DNA of 64,000 nucleotides from contig CAKSZJ010000018.1 of NCBI GenBank assembly GCA_934525595.1, positions 1-64,000 of the forward strand, read 5' to 3'. Below, piece by piece: positions 9,306-20,296 of the stretch (its first letter is position 1; the number at the start of each line of letters is the position of its first letter). The notes under the pieces are model-generated. The model made no database searches. It worked only from the letters and a program-made list of their open reading frames with translations, and had not been told where the DNA came from. This DNA is from an uncultured Chiayiivirga sp. Its GTDB lineage: Bacteria > Pseudomonadota > Gammaproteobacteria > Xanthomonadales > Xanthomonadaceae. The translations under genes were made by a program, and so were the position numbers.

Positions 9306-10910
9306 ATGTACCTCGATTTCTACGGCCTGCGCGAAGCGCCCTTTTCGATCACGCCCGATCCGCGCTTCGTTTTCCTGAGCGAACGCCATCGCGATGCGCT
9401 GGCGCACCTGCTCTATGGCATCGGTCAGGGCGGCGGCGGTGGTTTCGTGCAGCTGACCGGCGACGTGGGCACCGGCAAGACCACGCTGTGCCGCCTGCTG
9501 CTGGAGCAGCTGCCCGACAACGTGCGCGTGGCCCTGGTGCTCAATCCGCGGCTGACGCCGCTGGAGCTTTTGCAGAGCATTGCCGAAGAGCTGAAGATCG
9601 ACATCTCCGGGCGGCGGGAATCGCTCAAGGAGCTGGTCGATGCACTCAACGCGTTCCTGATCGACGCCTATGCGAAGGGCCTGCGGGTGGTACTGATCGT
9701 GGACGAGGCACAGAACCTTTCCAACGAAGCGCTGGAGCAGATCCGCCTGCTCACCAATCTGGAAACCGCCACCCAGAAGCTCCTGCAGATCATCCTGCTG
9801 GGCCAGCCGGAGCTGCGCGAGATCGTGGCCCAGCCGGAGCTGCGCCAGCTGTCGCAGCGCATCACCGCGCGCTATCACCTGCAGCCTCTGGACGAGGCGG
9901 AAGCCGATGCCTACCTGCGCCACCGGCTCGCTGTGGCCGGCAGCGCGCGCTTCCCGTTTACCCGCCTGGCGGTCCGCCGCCTGCATCGTCATTCCGGCGG
10001 CGTGCCGCGGCTGATCAACACCATCGCCGATCGCGCGCTGATGGCCGGCTACGTGCGCGAACAGGCCCAGGTGGGGGATTCGCTGGTGGATCGTGCCGCC
10101 GCCGAAGTGCTGGCTTCGCCGCTGCGGCGCTGGCGCGTGCACCGGCGGGTCTGGCTTGCGGCGCTGGCGCTGTTGGTGGCACTGGTGGCCGCGCTGTGGG
10201 CCTGGCCGGTGCGTTCGCCCGGGGAGGCGCCTGTCGCGCCGGCCGAAGCCGTCGACATCGTCGAAGCCGATGCGCCGGCTCCGCCCGGGGCGTCGCTGGG
10301 TGAGCTTGCAGCGCATGCCGATGCAGCGCGCGAGGTTGCCTTCACCCGTCTCCTGGCCCAGTGGAAGCTGCGCGCCGCCGAGGCGGACGTGGCGAGCGCC
10401 ATGCGCTGCCCGGCCACCCTGGCGCCCGGCATCCACTGCCTGCGCGGCAGCGGCAGCCTTGCCAAACTCGCCGCGCTTGGGCGGCCGGTGGTGCTGCGGC
10501 TGAATCTGGACTCGCGCGAGGTCTGGGCCGTGCTGCTGGGCGTAGGCGAGGATCAGGTGCGGCTGGCGCTGGGTGGGGAAACCCACGATGTCCCGCGCGA
10601 GCAGCTCGATCCCTACTGGCTGGGCGAGTACTACGCCATCTGGCGCGCGCCGGCGTTCCTGTCCGGCGCCACGCTGCGGCGTGGCGACAGTGGCCCCGCC
10701 GTGCAATGGCTGCAGCAGCGGCTGGTCGAGGGCGGATTCGTCACGGCCGACTTCGACGGGCCGGCGCTGTTCGATGCGCGGATCGAGGCCGGCGTGAGGG
10801 CGCTGCAGAACGCCACCGGCCTCCTGCCCGACGGGATCGTCGGCCCCGAAACCTTGATGGCGATCAGCGGCATCGGCCGCGACGCCCCGCGCCTGCGGCG
10901 CATCCGCTGA
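9306..10910 (+). CDS. gspA: GspA/ExeA-type AAA ATPase with peptidoglycan-binding domain
   Basis: GspA/ExeA is an inner-membrane ATPase that helps place the type II secretion secretin through the cell wall. The 534-aa protein has an AAA domain (Walker A GDVGTGKTT at 52-60, Walker B VDEAQ at 132-136), one membrane helix (about 282-300), a C39-peptidase-like middle segment (about 370-440) and a C-terminal peptidoglycan-binding domain (about 460-525; LRRGDSGPAVQWLQQRL, GPET). I chose ATG 9306 because the protein then starts MYLDFYGLREAPFSITPDP, the family beginning. No other gsp genes are present here, so the partner apparatus must be elsewhere. gspB follows after 29 bp. Confidence 0.87.
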   Translation: MYLDFYGLREAPFSITPDPRFVFLSERHRDALAHLLYGIGQGGGGGFVQLTGDVGTGKTTLCRLLLEQLPDNVRVALVLNPRLTPLELLQSIAEELKIDISGRRESLKELVDALNAFLIDAYAKGLRVVLIVDEAQNLSNEALEQIRLLTNLETATQKLLQIILLGQPELREIVAQPELRQLSQRITARYHLQPLDEAEADAYLRHRLAVAGSARFPFTRLAVRRLHRHSGGVPRLINTIADRALMAGYVREQAQVGDSLVDRAAAEVLASPLRRWRVHRRVWLAALALLVALVAALWAWPVRSPGEAPVAPAEAVDIVEADAPAPPGASLGELAAHADAAREVAFTRLLAQWKLRAAEADVASAMRCPATLAPGIHCLRGSGSLAKLAALGRPVVLRLNLDSREVWAVLLGVGEDQVRLALGGETHDVPREQLDPYWLGEYYAIWRAPAFLSGATLRRGDSGPAVQWLQQRLVEGGFVTADFDGPALFDARIEAGVRALQNATGLLPDGIVGPETLMAISGIGRDAPRLRRIR

Positions 10911-10939
10911 GAGGCGGATGCACTGCGAGGAAGTCCGCC

Positions 10940-11746
10940 ATGTCGCTGATTCTGGAAGCCCTGAAGAAATCCGAGGCCGAGCGCCGCCTCGGACGTGCTC
11001 CGGACCTTCTGAGCCCGGTGCCGCGCGAGGCCGCAGGTCGCCCGACGTGGCTCGGCGGCTTCGCGCTGGGCCTGGGTCTGGCGCTGGTGACGATCGGCCT
11101 GGCGGCCTGGTGGCTGGCGGGCCGCACACCGGATGCTGTACCGGCCGCGCCTGCGCCCGTGGTTGCAGAGACAGGGGCGCCGGTTGTTGCGCCCCAGGCC
11201 GCGCCGCCGCCTGTCCGTGCGCAGGCGCGTCGGCAGACACCCGAGGCGCGCGCGAGGCGCGCACCGGACCCGGCGCTGGCCCCGGCGCCGGCGCTGCGCG
11301 ATCCCGAATATGCCGCCCGCGAGCGCGAGTCTGTCGCGCTTCCCGCAGGCAGCGAGCCTTACGATGGGGCTGCGACTGCAGGCGCACCGCGGTCGGCGTC
11401 GCAGCCGGCTGCACCCACGCTGCCCGACGCGGCGCCGACGCGCGTACCGGTAGCGCCCGTTGCGCCCGTCTCCGTGCCCGCCCCCGCCCCCGTCGCGATG
11501 CCCGAGCCGCTTGAGGCCGTACCGCACCTGGCCTGGCTCACGGCCGCCGAGCGCGAGGGCTTGCCGCCGCTGCGCCTGTCGATGCACGTCTACGACCCCG
11601 ATCCGGCCGCGCGCTTCGTGCTGATCGACGGCCACCGCCTGCGTGAAGGCGATGCGGTGGCCGATGGCGTCGTAGTCGACAGCATCCGGCCCGACGGCGT
11701 GGCGCTCGAGCGGCGCGGCCGCCGCTTCCTGCTGCCCCGACCCTGA
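10940..11746 (+). CDS. gspB: GspB-like secretion assembly protein
   Basis: The 268-aa protein begins with the conserved cytoplasmic stretch MSLILEALKKSEAERR. It has one membrane helix (about 38-57), a long Pro/Ala-rich periplasmic linker (about 60-200) and a C-terminal GspB domain (LRLSMHVYDPDPAARFVLIDGHRLREG and onward). GspB/ExeB works with GspA to bring the secretin through peptidoglycan. The ATG at 10940 follows GAGGAAG. The open frame continues far upstream, but that part is antisense-like sequence inside gspA. The linker's simple composition makes its exact length variable among relatives. Confidence 0.85.
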   Translation: MSLILEALKKSEAERRLGRAPDLLSPVPREAAGRPTWLGGFALGLGLALVTIGLAAWWLAGRTPDAVPAAPAPVVAETGAPVVAPQAAPPPVRAQARRQTPEARARRAPDPALAPAPALRDPEYAARERESVALPAGSEPYDGAATAGAPRSASQPAAPTLPDAAPTRVPVAPVAPVSVPAPAPVAMPEPLEAVPHLAWLTAAEREGLPPLRLSMHVYDPDPAARFVLIDGHRLREGDAVADGVVVDSIRPDGVALERRGRRFLLPRP

Positions 11747-11768
11747 TCGGCGCGGGAGGGCGCTCGCG

Positions 11769-12452
11769 ATGTTCATCCACGTTCCGGCACGGCGCCGCGC
11801 CTCTCCGCCCTGGGCGATCCCGCTGCTGGTGGTGGTCTGCATGGCGGTCTGGATCTGGCTTGCCACGGGAGATCCCGCCGCGCGCAGCCCGTTCCTGCAG
11901 CGCTGGGGGACGGTGCCCGAAACCCTGTTCGCCGGCGGCGCCTTCTGGGACACGGTGCGCGACGGCCGCGTGCTGACCCTGGTTTCCGCCGTTTTCGTGC
12001 ACGCCTACTGGCTGCATCTGGTGGGCAACCTGCTGTTCCTCGTGATCTTCGGGGTGCCGGCGGAGCGTGCGCTGGGCCCGTGGCGGCTCCTGATCCTCTT
12101 TCTCACCTGCGGCGCGCTTTCCAATCTCGCCGCGGCGTATTCGCTGCAGCACACCCACGCCGCAGTGATCGTCGGCGCAAGCGGCGCGATTTCCGGCGTG
12201 ATCGGCGCGTATCTTGCGCTCTTCCCGCGAGCCCACCTGGGCTTCGTGGTGCCCCTGGGCCTGTTCCTGGAGTTCGTGCGGACTCCCGCGCCGCTGCTGA
12301 TCGCGATCTGGGCGCTGCTGCAGCTGGGCTTCGTCTGGGTCGGCCCGGCCTTCGGGGCCGTGGCATGGTGGGCGCACCTGACCGGCTTTGCCGTCGGCAT
12401 GGTGATGGCGCTGCTCTGGCGTCCGGCCGTGGCGAGGCGCCTGCGGCGCTGA
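11769..12452 (+). CDS. Rhomboid family intramembrane serine protease
   Basis: The 227-aa integral membrane protein has about six helices. The catalytic serine lies in GASGAISGVIGAYL, the His/Asn pair in helix 2 in HLVGNLLFL, and the catalytic histidine in WWAHLTGF. It cleaves transmembrane substrates within the inner membrane. The substrate is unknown. The gene is 22 bp behind gspB and could be cotranscribed. Its ATG starts a short basic N-terminus (VPARRRASPP) before helix 1. Confidence 0.88.
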   Translation: MFIHVPARRRASPPWAIPLLVVVCMAVWIWLATGDPAARSPFLQRWGTVPETLFAGGAFWDTVRDGRVLTLVSAVFVHAYWLHLVGNLLFLVIFGVPAERALGPWRLLILFLTCGALSNLAAAYSLQHTHAAVIVGASGAISGVIGAYLALFPRAHLGFVVPLGLFLEFVRTPAPLLIAIWALLQLGFVWVGPAFGAVAWWAHLTGFAVGMVMALLWRPAVARRLRR

Positions 12453-12487
12453 GCGGGATCGCCGCGCGCCAGGCTCGATCATGCCGA

Positions 12488-15263
<2,776 letters not shown>

Positions 15264-15286
15264 ACGCAACGGACCGGAGACTGGCC

Positions 15287-15928
15287 ATGCTGCCCACGCT
15301 CAAGACCGATACGCCGGTGCTTTACGCCGCGCCGCTCTCGGGCTATTCGTACAAGGTGGCGCTGGCGCTGCGCCTGCTGGGCATGGAATACGCACTGCGG
15401 CCGGTGGACCTTTCCGCGCCGCGCACCCTGCGGCCGGCGGAGTTCCGCGCCGTGGCGCGCTTCGACGAGGTGCCGGTGCTGCTGATCGACGGGCTGGCGC
15501 TGTGTCAGTCCAACGCCATCCTCGAATACCTCGCGCGGCGCCAGAGTGCCCTGCACGAAGGCGACGAAAGCCAGCGCCTCAAAGTGCGCGAATGGCTGGC
15601 CTGGGAATGCGAGCGCATCGGTCTGGATCTGGCGCATGCCTGCGCTGCGCGTCACTTCGGAGCGCATCCCGAGGCGGTGGCGAACTGGTATCAGGCGCGC
15701 GTCGCGGAGGACTTCACCCGCCTGGCCCTGGCCCTGGCGGATCGCCCTTTCCTGGTCGGCGACGCGCCCACGATCGCCGACGTCGCCTGCTTCGCCTGGC
15801 AACCCTATGCCGATGCGCTCGGCCTGCCCGTACCGGTTCCGGCCGAGGTGGCGGCGTGGTGCACACGCATCCGTGCACTGCCGGGGTTCGCGTCGCCCGA
15901 GGACGTGTTCGCCGGAGTCGCGCCATGA
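15287..15928 (+). CDS. Glutathione S-transferase-like protein
   Basis: The 213-aa protein has an N-terminal thioredoxin-fold half (LYAAPLSGYSYKVALALRLLG, then DEVPVLLIDG and the glutathione-contacting QSNAILEYLA). The C-terminal half is all-helical (about 95-205; DRPFLVGDAPTIADVACFA). It likely binds glutathione; the reaction and substrate are unknown, and the catalytic residue is not certain. It starts 23 bp after leuS behind a CGGAG site and overlaps lptE by an ATGA, so it may be cotranscribed with both. Confidence 0.82.
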   Translation: MLPTLKTDTPVLYAAPLSGYSYKVALALRLLGMEYALRPVDLSAPRTLRPAEFRAVARFDEVPVLLIDGLALCQSNAILEYLARRQSALHEGDESQRLKVREWLAWECERIGLDLAHACAARHFGAHPEAVANWYQARVAEDFTRLALALADRPFLVGDAPTIADVACFAWQPYADALGLPVPVPAEVAAWCTRIRALPGFASPEDVFAGVAP

Positions 15929-16422
15929 GCGCCGCGTGGCGCCTGGCCGCGCTGCTTGCCGTTGCGCTGCTCGTCGGCTGCGGCTTCCAGCTGCGCGGGG
16001 AAATCATCCTGCCCCCCGAGCTGACGCGCATCCGCGTCCAGGTCGCCGACGCCTTCTCTCCGCTGCAGCGCAACCTGGAGCAGGCGCTGGCGCGCGCGGG
16101 CGCGCGGGAGCCGATCGGCAAGGAATCCGCCGCGCTGCTGCGCATCAGCCGCAATCAGATCAGGCGCATGCCGCTGTCGGTCGGTCGCACCGGGCGCGTG
16201 CAGGAATACAGCATGCGCTACGAGGTGGTGATGGCGCTGACCGATGCCGCCGGCGACGTAGTGGTGCCCGAACAGGAGATCGCGCTGGAGCGCAGCTACC
16301 AGTTCGAGACCCTGCGCGCGCAGGGTACGCCGGGCGAGGAGGACGTGGTGCGCGATGAGCTGGAGCGCGACATGACCCAGGCGATCCTGCGGCGCATCCG
16401 CGCCGCCGTCAGCGAATCCTGA
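15925..16422 (+). CDS. lptE: LPS-assembly lipoprotein LptE
   Basis: LptE plugs the LptD barrel in the outer membrane and helps place lipopolysaccharide on the cell surface. The 165-aa precursor has a lipoprotein signal with lipobox LVGC (Cys19), followed by GFQLRGEIILPPELTRIRV, the conserved LptE start. The central and C-terminal parts fit the family (YSMRYEVVMALTDAAG, ERDMTQAILRRI). Its position before holA and nadD and behind leuS is the usual gammaproteobacterial order. It overlaps both neighbours. Confidence 0.93.
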   Translation: MSAAWRLAALLAVALLVGCGFQLRGEIILPPELTRIRVQVADAFSPLQRNLEQALARAGAREPIGKESAALLRISRNQIRRMPLSVGRTGRVQEYSMRYEVVMALTDAAGDVVVPEQEIALERSYQFETLRAQGTPGEEDVVRDELERDMTQAILRRIRAAVSES

Positions 16423-17441
16423 TGGCGCTCACAGCTGCCCAGCTCGAGCAGCGGCTGGCGCGCGAGGCGCTGCCGCCCGTGGTGCTTCTCGCCAGCGCCG
16501 AACCGCTGCTGCTGCTGGAGTCCGGCGACGCCGTGCGCCGACGCGCGCGTGATGCGGGATATGCCGAACGCGTCGTGTTCGACGTGGATACGGGATTCGA
16601 CTGGGGCGAGCTTGGCAGCGGGCTTGCGAGTCTGTCGCTGTTTTCCTCGCGTCGCCTGATCGAACTGCGCCTGCCCACCGGCAAGCCGGGCAAGGAAGGT
16701 GGCGAGATGCTCGCCGCGCTGGCCCGCCAGCCTGCGCCGGACGTGATGCTGCTGATCCAGGCCGCGCAGTGGAGTCGTGCGCACGAGACGTCCTGGGTGA
16801 AGGCGATCGACCAGGCCGGCTGGTTCGTGCCGATGTGGCCGTTGAAGCCGGCCGAGCTGCCGGGCTGGATCGGCAAACGGCTGACAGCGCGCGGCCTGAG
16901 TGCCGATGCGGAGGCCGTGGCGCTGCTGGCCGAGCGTGTCGAAGGCAACCTGCTCGCTGCCGCACAGGAAATCGACAAGCTCGCCCTGCTGCATCCCGGC
17001 GCCCGGTTCGACGCTGCCGCGCTGCAGGCGCTGGTGGCCGACAGTGCCCGCTACACCGTGTTCGGTCTCGTCGAAGCGGCGCTCGCCGGAGACGCTGCGC
17101 ATGCGCTGCGCATCCTCGAGGGCATGCGCGGCGAGGGCGTGCAGGTGCCGGCATTGCTGCCTTGGGTGGGATCGCAGGTGAGTCTCCTCGCGCGCCTCGC
17201 GGGCGTGCAGGCACGCGGTGGAAACCTCGCCGCCGCGATGCAGTCGGCGGGCCTGTGGCAGAGCAAGGAGCAGGTGTTCCGGCGCGCCCTGGGGCGCGGC
17301 AGGCCGGGCGATTTCGCACGCTTGCTGGCCGCCTGCGGCCGGCTGGATCGCCTCTCCAAGGGGCGCGGGACGGGTGATCCCTGGCGCGAGATGGAGCGGC
17401 TGGTCGCCGGCATCGCCGCGCCAGGCGCGTTGCCCTCCTGA
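16422..17441 (+). CDS. holA: DNA polymerase III delta subunit
   Basis: HolA is the wrench subunit of the clamp loader that opens the sliding clamp. The 339-aa protein shows the degenerate AAA fold (PPVVLLASAEPLLLLESGDAVR; LPTGKPGKEGGEMLAALA), domain II and the C-terminal collar helices (about 210-330). Length and context (lptE before, nadD after) match the family. The ATG shares one base with the lptE stop, so translation is probably coupled. Confidence 0.93.
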   Translation: MALTAAQLEQRLAREALPPVVLLASAEPLLLLESGDAVRRRARDAGYAERVVFDVDTGFDWGELGSGLASLSLFSSRRLIELRLPTGKPGKEGGEMLAALARQPAPDVMLLIQAAQWSRAHETSWVKAIDQAGWFVPMWPLKPAELPGWIGKRLTARGLSADAEAVALLAERVEGNLLAAAQEIDKLALLHPGARFDAAALQALVADSARYTVFGLVEAALAGDAAHALRILEGMRGEGVQVPALLPWVGSQVSLLARLAGVQARGGNLAAAMQSAGLWQSKEQVFRRALGRGRPGDFARLLAACGRLDRLSKGRGTGDPWREMERLVAGIAAPGALPS

Positions 17442-17450
17442 ATTCCGGCC

Positions 17451-18107
17451 ATGCGTCTGCACGCGATCTACGGTGGCGCCTTCGATCCGATCCATCTGGG
17501 ACATCTGGCCGTGGCGCGCGCCGCGCGCGACGCACTGGACGCCAGCGTGGCGCTGATTCCCACCGGCGACCCACCGCATCGCGCGCCGGCCAGCGCCTCG
17601 GCCGGCGACCGTCTTGCGATGTGCGAGCTTGCTGTCGCGGGAGTCGCGGGCCTCGTCGTCGATGCGCGCGAGCTGCGCCGCATCGGCCGCAGCTACAGCA
17701 TCGACACCCTGACCGAACTGCGCGCCGAGCACGGCGCCGCCGCGCCGCTGGCGATGATCCTGGGTGACGATGCCTTCGCGGGCCTGAGCGGCTGGGCGCG
17801 ATGGACCGAACTGTTCGAATTGGCGCACCTCGTGGTTGCCAGCCGGCCTCAGCCGCCCCTCCTGCCCGCCGCCGTCGCTGATGTCGCGCGTGCGCGCCTG
17901 ACCGATGTTGCCGCCGACCTGCACGCGGCGCCGGCGGGGCGCGTCCTGCGGCTGCGGATCACGCCGCACCCGCAGTCGTCCAGCGAGATCCGGCTGCGCT
18001 GCGCGGCCGGAGAGTCGCTGCAACAGTGGGTGCCCGAGGCCGTGGACCGATATATCGCCCGGCGCGGGTTGTATCGCGATCCGGCACCGCCGCCTGGCGG
18101 CGTATAA
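17451..18107 (+). CDS. nadD: Nicotinate-nucleotide adenylyltransferase
   Basis: NadD converts nicotinate mononucleotide and ATP to deamido-NAD in NAD synthesis. The 218-aa protein carries the nucleotidyltransferase motif GGAFDPIHLGHL at its start and the ISSTxIR-type motif as QSSSEIRLR near the C-terminus. It sits between holA and rsfS, as in many gammaproteobacteria. Confidence 0.94.
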   Translation: MRLHAIYGGAFDPIHLGHLAVARAARDALDASVALIPTGDPPHRAPASASAGDRLAMCELAVAGVAGLVVDARELRRIGRSYSIDTLTELRAEHGAAAPLAMILGDDAFAGLSGWARWTELFELAHLVVASRPQPPLLPAAVADVARARLTDVAADLHAAPAGRVLRLRITPHPQSSSEIRLRCAAGESLQQWVPEAVDRYIARRGLYRDPAPPPGGV

Positions 18108-18108
18108 T
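18103..18108 (+). promoter_or_regulatory. Perfect TATAAT overlapping the nadD stop
   Basis: TATAAT overlaps the nadD TAA and lies 35 bp before the rsfS start. It could be the -10 of an rsfS promoter, but no good -35 is visible 16-18 bp upstream. Confidence 0.35.
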
Positions 18109-18143
18109 CGTTCCGTCGTCTCCATCTCACCAGGGCTTGCCGT

Positions 18144-18539
18144 TTGTCCGCACAGACCGTCGCATCACCGATCCCCGACTCCCTGCCGCGCGTGATCCGC
18201 GCTGCACTGGAAGACCTCAAGGCCCTCGACATCTACGAGATCGACGTGCGCGGCAAGACCAGCGTCACCGACGTCATGATCGTCGCCTCGGGCACGTCCA
18301 CGCGTCACGTCAAGTCGATCGCGGACGAGGTCCTGCGCCGCGCCCGGCAGGCCGGATTTTCTCCGATCGGCGTGGAAGGCGAACGCGAGGCCGAGTGGGT
18401 GCTGGTGGATCTGGCCGATGCGGTGGTGCACGTCATGCTGCCGCGGGTGCGCGAGCTGTACATGCTCGAGCGTCTCTGGGGCGATGGCCCGCGCTCGCGG
18501 GCGCCCGTGCAGGAAGATGCACAGTCGGATTCGGCCTGA
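18144..18539 (+). CDS. rsfS: Ribosomal silencing factor RsfS
   Basis: RsfS binds ribosomal protein uL14 and blocks subunit joining when nutrients are low. The 131-aa protein contains the conserved core KALDIYEIDVRGKTSVTDVM, GTSTRHVKSIADEV and WVLVDLADAVVHVM. No ATG lies before the domain. I used the TTG at 18144, which has a weak AGGG upstream; a GTG at 18193 is the alternative and would trim 16 or so residues. rlmH follows after 18 bp. Confidence 0.92.
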   Translation: MSAQTVASPIPDSLPRVIRAALEDLKALDIYEIDVRGKTSVTDVMIVASGTSTRHVKSIADEVLRRARQAGFSPIGVEGEREAEWVLVDLADAVVHVMLPRVRELYMLERLWGDGPRSRAPVQEDAQSDSA

Positions 18540-18557
18540 TCACCGCGCGGCACGCAC

Positions 18558-19028
18558 ATGAAGGCCCGCCTGATCGCGGTCGGTGAAGGTGCGCCCGGCT
18601 GGGTTGCCGAGGGGTTTTCCGAGTATCGCAAGCGCCTCTCGCACTGGCTGCCGCTGGATCTTCTCGAGATCGCTCCGGGTCTGCGCGGCAAGGGCCGCGA
18701 CCCGCGCCGCGCCGTGCAGGAAGAGGGCGCGCGCGTGCTGGCTGCCGTGCCCAAGGGCGCACGCATCGTGCTGCTGGATGGCGGCGGACGCCCGCATTCA
18801 TCCGAAGACCTTGCCGCGCGGCTGGAGCACTGGCGCACGGCCGGGCAGGATCTTGCCTTCCTGATCGGCGGCCCCGAGGGTCATGCGCCGGAGGTGCGCG
18901 CCGCGGCGGCCGAATCCTGGGCGCTGGGCCCGGCGACCCTGCCGCACATGCTGGTGCGGCTGCTGGTGGCCGAGCAGCTGTATCGGGCGGCGAGCATCCT
19001 GGCCAACCATCCCTATCACCGCGGGTGA
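18558..19028 (+). CDS. rlmH: 23S rRNA pseudouridine-1915 N3-methyltransferase
   Basis: RlmH is a small SPOUT methyltransferase that methylates pseudouridine 1915 of 23S rRNA on the 70S ribosome. The 156-aa protein shows MKARLIAVG at the start, the trefoil-knot SAM site FLIGGPEGH and the conserved end LPHMLVRLLVAEQLYRAASILANHPYHRG in pieces. Its length and its pairing with rsfS match the family. It converges on metB with 62 bp between the stops; I see no clear terminator there. Confidence 0.95.
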   Translation: MKARLIAVGEGAPGWVAEGFSEYRKRLSHWLPLDLLEIAPGLRGKGRDPRRAVQEEGARVLAAVPKGARIVLLDGGGRPHSSEDLAARLEHWRTAGQDLAFLIGGPEGHAPEVRAAAAESWALGPATLPHMLVRLLVAEQLYRAASILANHPYHRG

Positions 19029-19090
19029 AAGCCGGGCCCGCACGCCCTGGCTCATGACGCAAAGGCCGGGCGCGTCCGCAGCCGGTGGAG

Positions 19091-20296
19091 TCACCCGCGC
19101 TGCGCCACCGCCTCCACGGGGGCCAGCGCCAGTACCCGTTCCAGCCCGCGCGCGATGTCGAAGAGGAGGTCGTTGCCCGCCTCGATGCCAACCGACAGCC
19201 GCAGTAGGCCATCGCCGATGCCCGCCGCCGCGCGTGCCTCCGCGCTCATCGCCGCATGCGTCATCGTGGCGGGATGTGCCACCAGGCTTTCCACGCCGCC
19301 CAGCGATTCGGCCAGGGTGAAGTGCGACAGACCGCCGAGGAAAGCGCGCACCGCCGCTTCGCTGCCCAGATCGAAGCTGATCATCGCGCCGTACCCGCGC
19401 TGCTGGCGGGTGGCGAGCGCGTGACCGGGATGCGAGGCCAGGCCCGGGTAATGCACCGCGCGCACCGCCGGATGGGCATCGAGCAGCTGGGCGATGGAGA
19501 TGGCGTTTTCCTGATGCACGCGCAGACGCGCGTCGAGCGTGCGCAGGCCGCGCAGGATGAGGAAACTGTCGAACGGGGAGCCGGTGAGGCCCAGCGCATT
19601 GGCCCACCACGTGAGGGTGTCGTGAGTCGCGCTGTCGGCGGCCACCACGGCGCCGCCGACCACGTCGCTGTGGCCGTTGATGTATTTGGTGGTGGAGTGC
19701 ACGACGATGTCCGCGCCCAGCGCGATCGGGGTCTGCAGGGCCGGCGACAGGAAGGTGTTGTCGGCTACCACGAGCGCGTCTGTGCGGTGCGCCGCTTCGG
19801 CCACGAACCGGATGTCGGTGACGCGCAGCAGCGGATTGGAGGGCGTCTCGATCCACACCATCGCCGGCGCGCGCGCGAACGCCTTGCCCAGCGCGATCGG
19901 GTCGCCGAAGTCCACCGTGTCGAGCACGAACTGGCCCTTGCCGGCGAGCACGTTGAACAGGCGCCAGGAGCCGCCGTAGCAGTCGTGCGGCACGATCAGG
20001 CGGTCGCCGGGCCGGAGCAGCTGCAGCACCAGGGTGATGGCGGCCATGCCGGTTGAAACCACCACGCCGCCGGCGCCGCCTTCCAGCTCAGCCAGCGCAT
20101 CGCCCAGAAGGACGCGGGTGGGATTGCCGCTGCGGGTGTAGTCGTAGGTGCGCTTGTCGTTGAAGCCGGCGAAGCTGAAGTTGGTCGACAGCACGATCGG
20201 CGGCACCACCGCGCCGTGCGTCTGGTCGGTGTCGATTCCGGCGCGTACCGCTGCGGTGGCGCTGTGGCGGGTGACGAAGGTTTCGCAGGCGCTCAT
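19091..20296 (-). CDS. metB: Cystathionine gamma-synthase (PLP, Cys/Met metabolism)
   Basis: The enzyme joins O-acyl-homoserine and cysteine to cystathionine in methionine synthesis. The 401-aa protein has the family features: YDYTRSGNPTR, the PLP ring-stacking Tyr in CYGG, SNPLLRVTD, the PLP lysine in STTKYINGHSD and the C-terminal LRLSVGIE. Its ATG at 20296 overlaps the metX stop (ATGA), so the pair is one operon under the SAM riboswitch. Family members with O-acetylhomoserine sulfhydrylase or gamma-lyase activity look similar, so the exact activity is inferred from context. Confidence 0.87.
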   Translation of the reverse strand: MSACETFVTRHSATAAVRAGIDTDQTHGAVVPPIVLSTNFSFAGFNDKRTYDYTRSGNPTRVLLGDALAELEGGAGGVVVSTGMAAITLVLQLLRPGDRLIVPHDCYGGSWRLFNVLAGKGQFVLDTVDFGDPIALGKAFARAPAMVWIETPSNPLLRVTDIRFVAEAAHRTDALVVADNTFLSPALQTPIALGADIVVHSTTKYINGHSDVVGGAVVAADSATHDTLTWWANALGLTGSPFDSFLILRGLRTLDARLRVHQENAISIAQLLDAHPAVRAVHYPGLASHPGHALATRQQRGYGAMISFDLGSEAAVRAFLGGLSHFTLAESLGGVESLVAHPATMTHAAMSAEARAAAGIGDGLLRLSVGIEAGNDLLFDIARGLERVLALAPVEAVAQRG

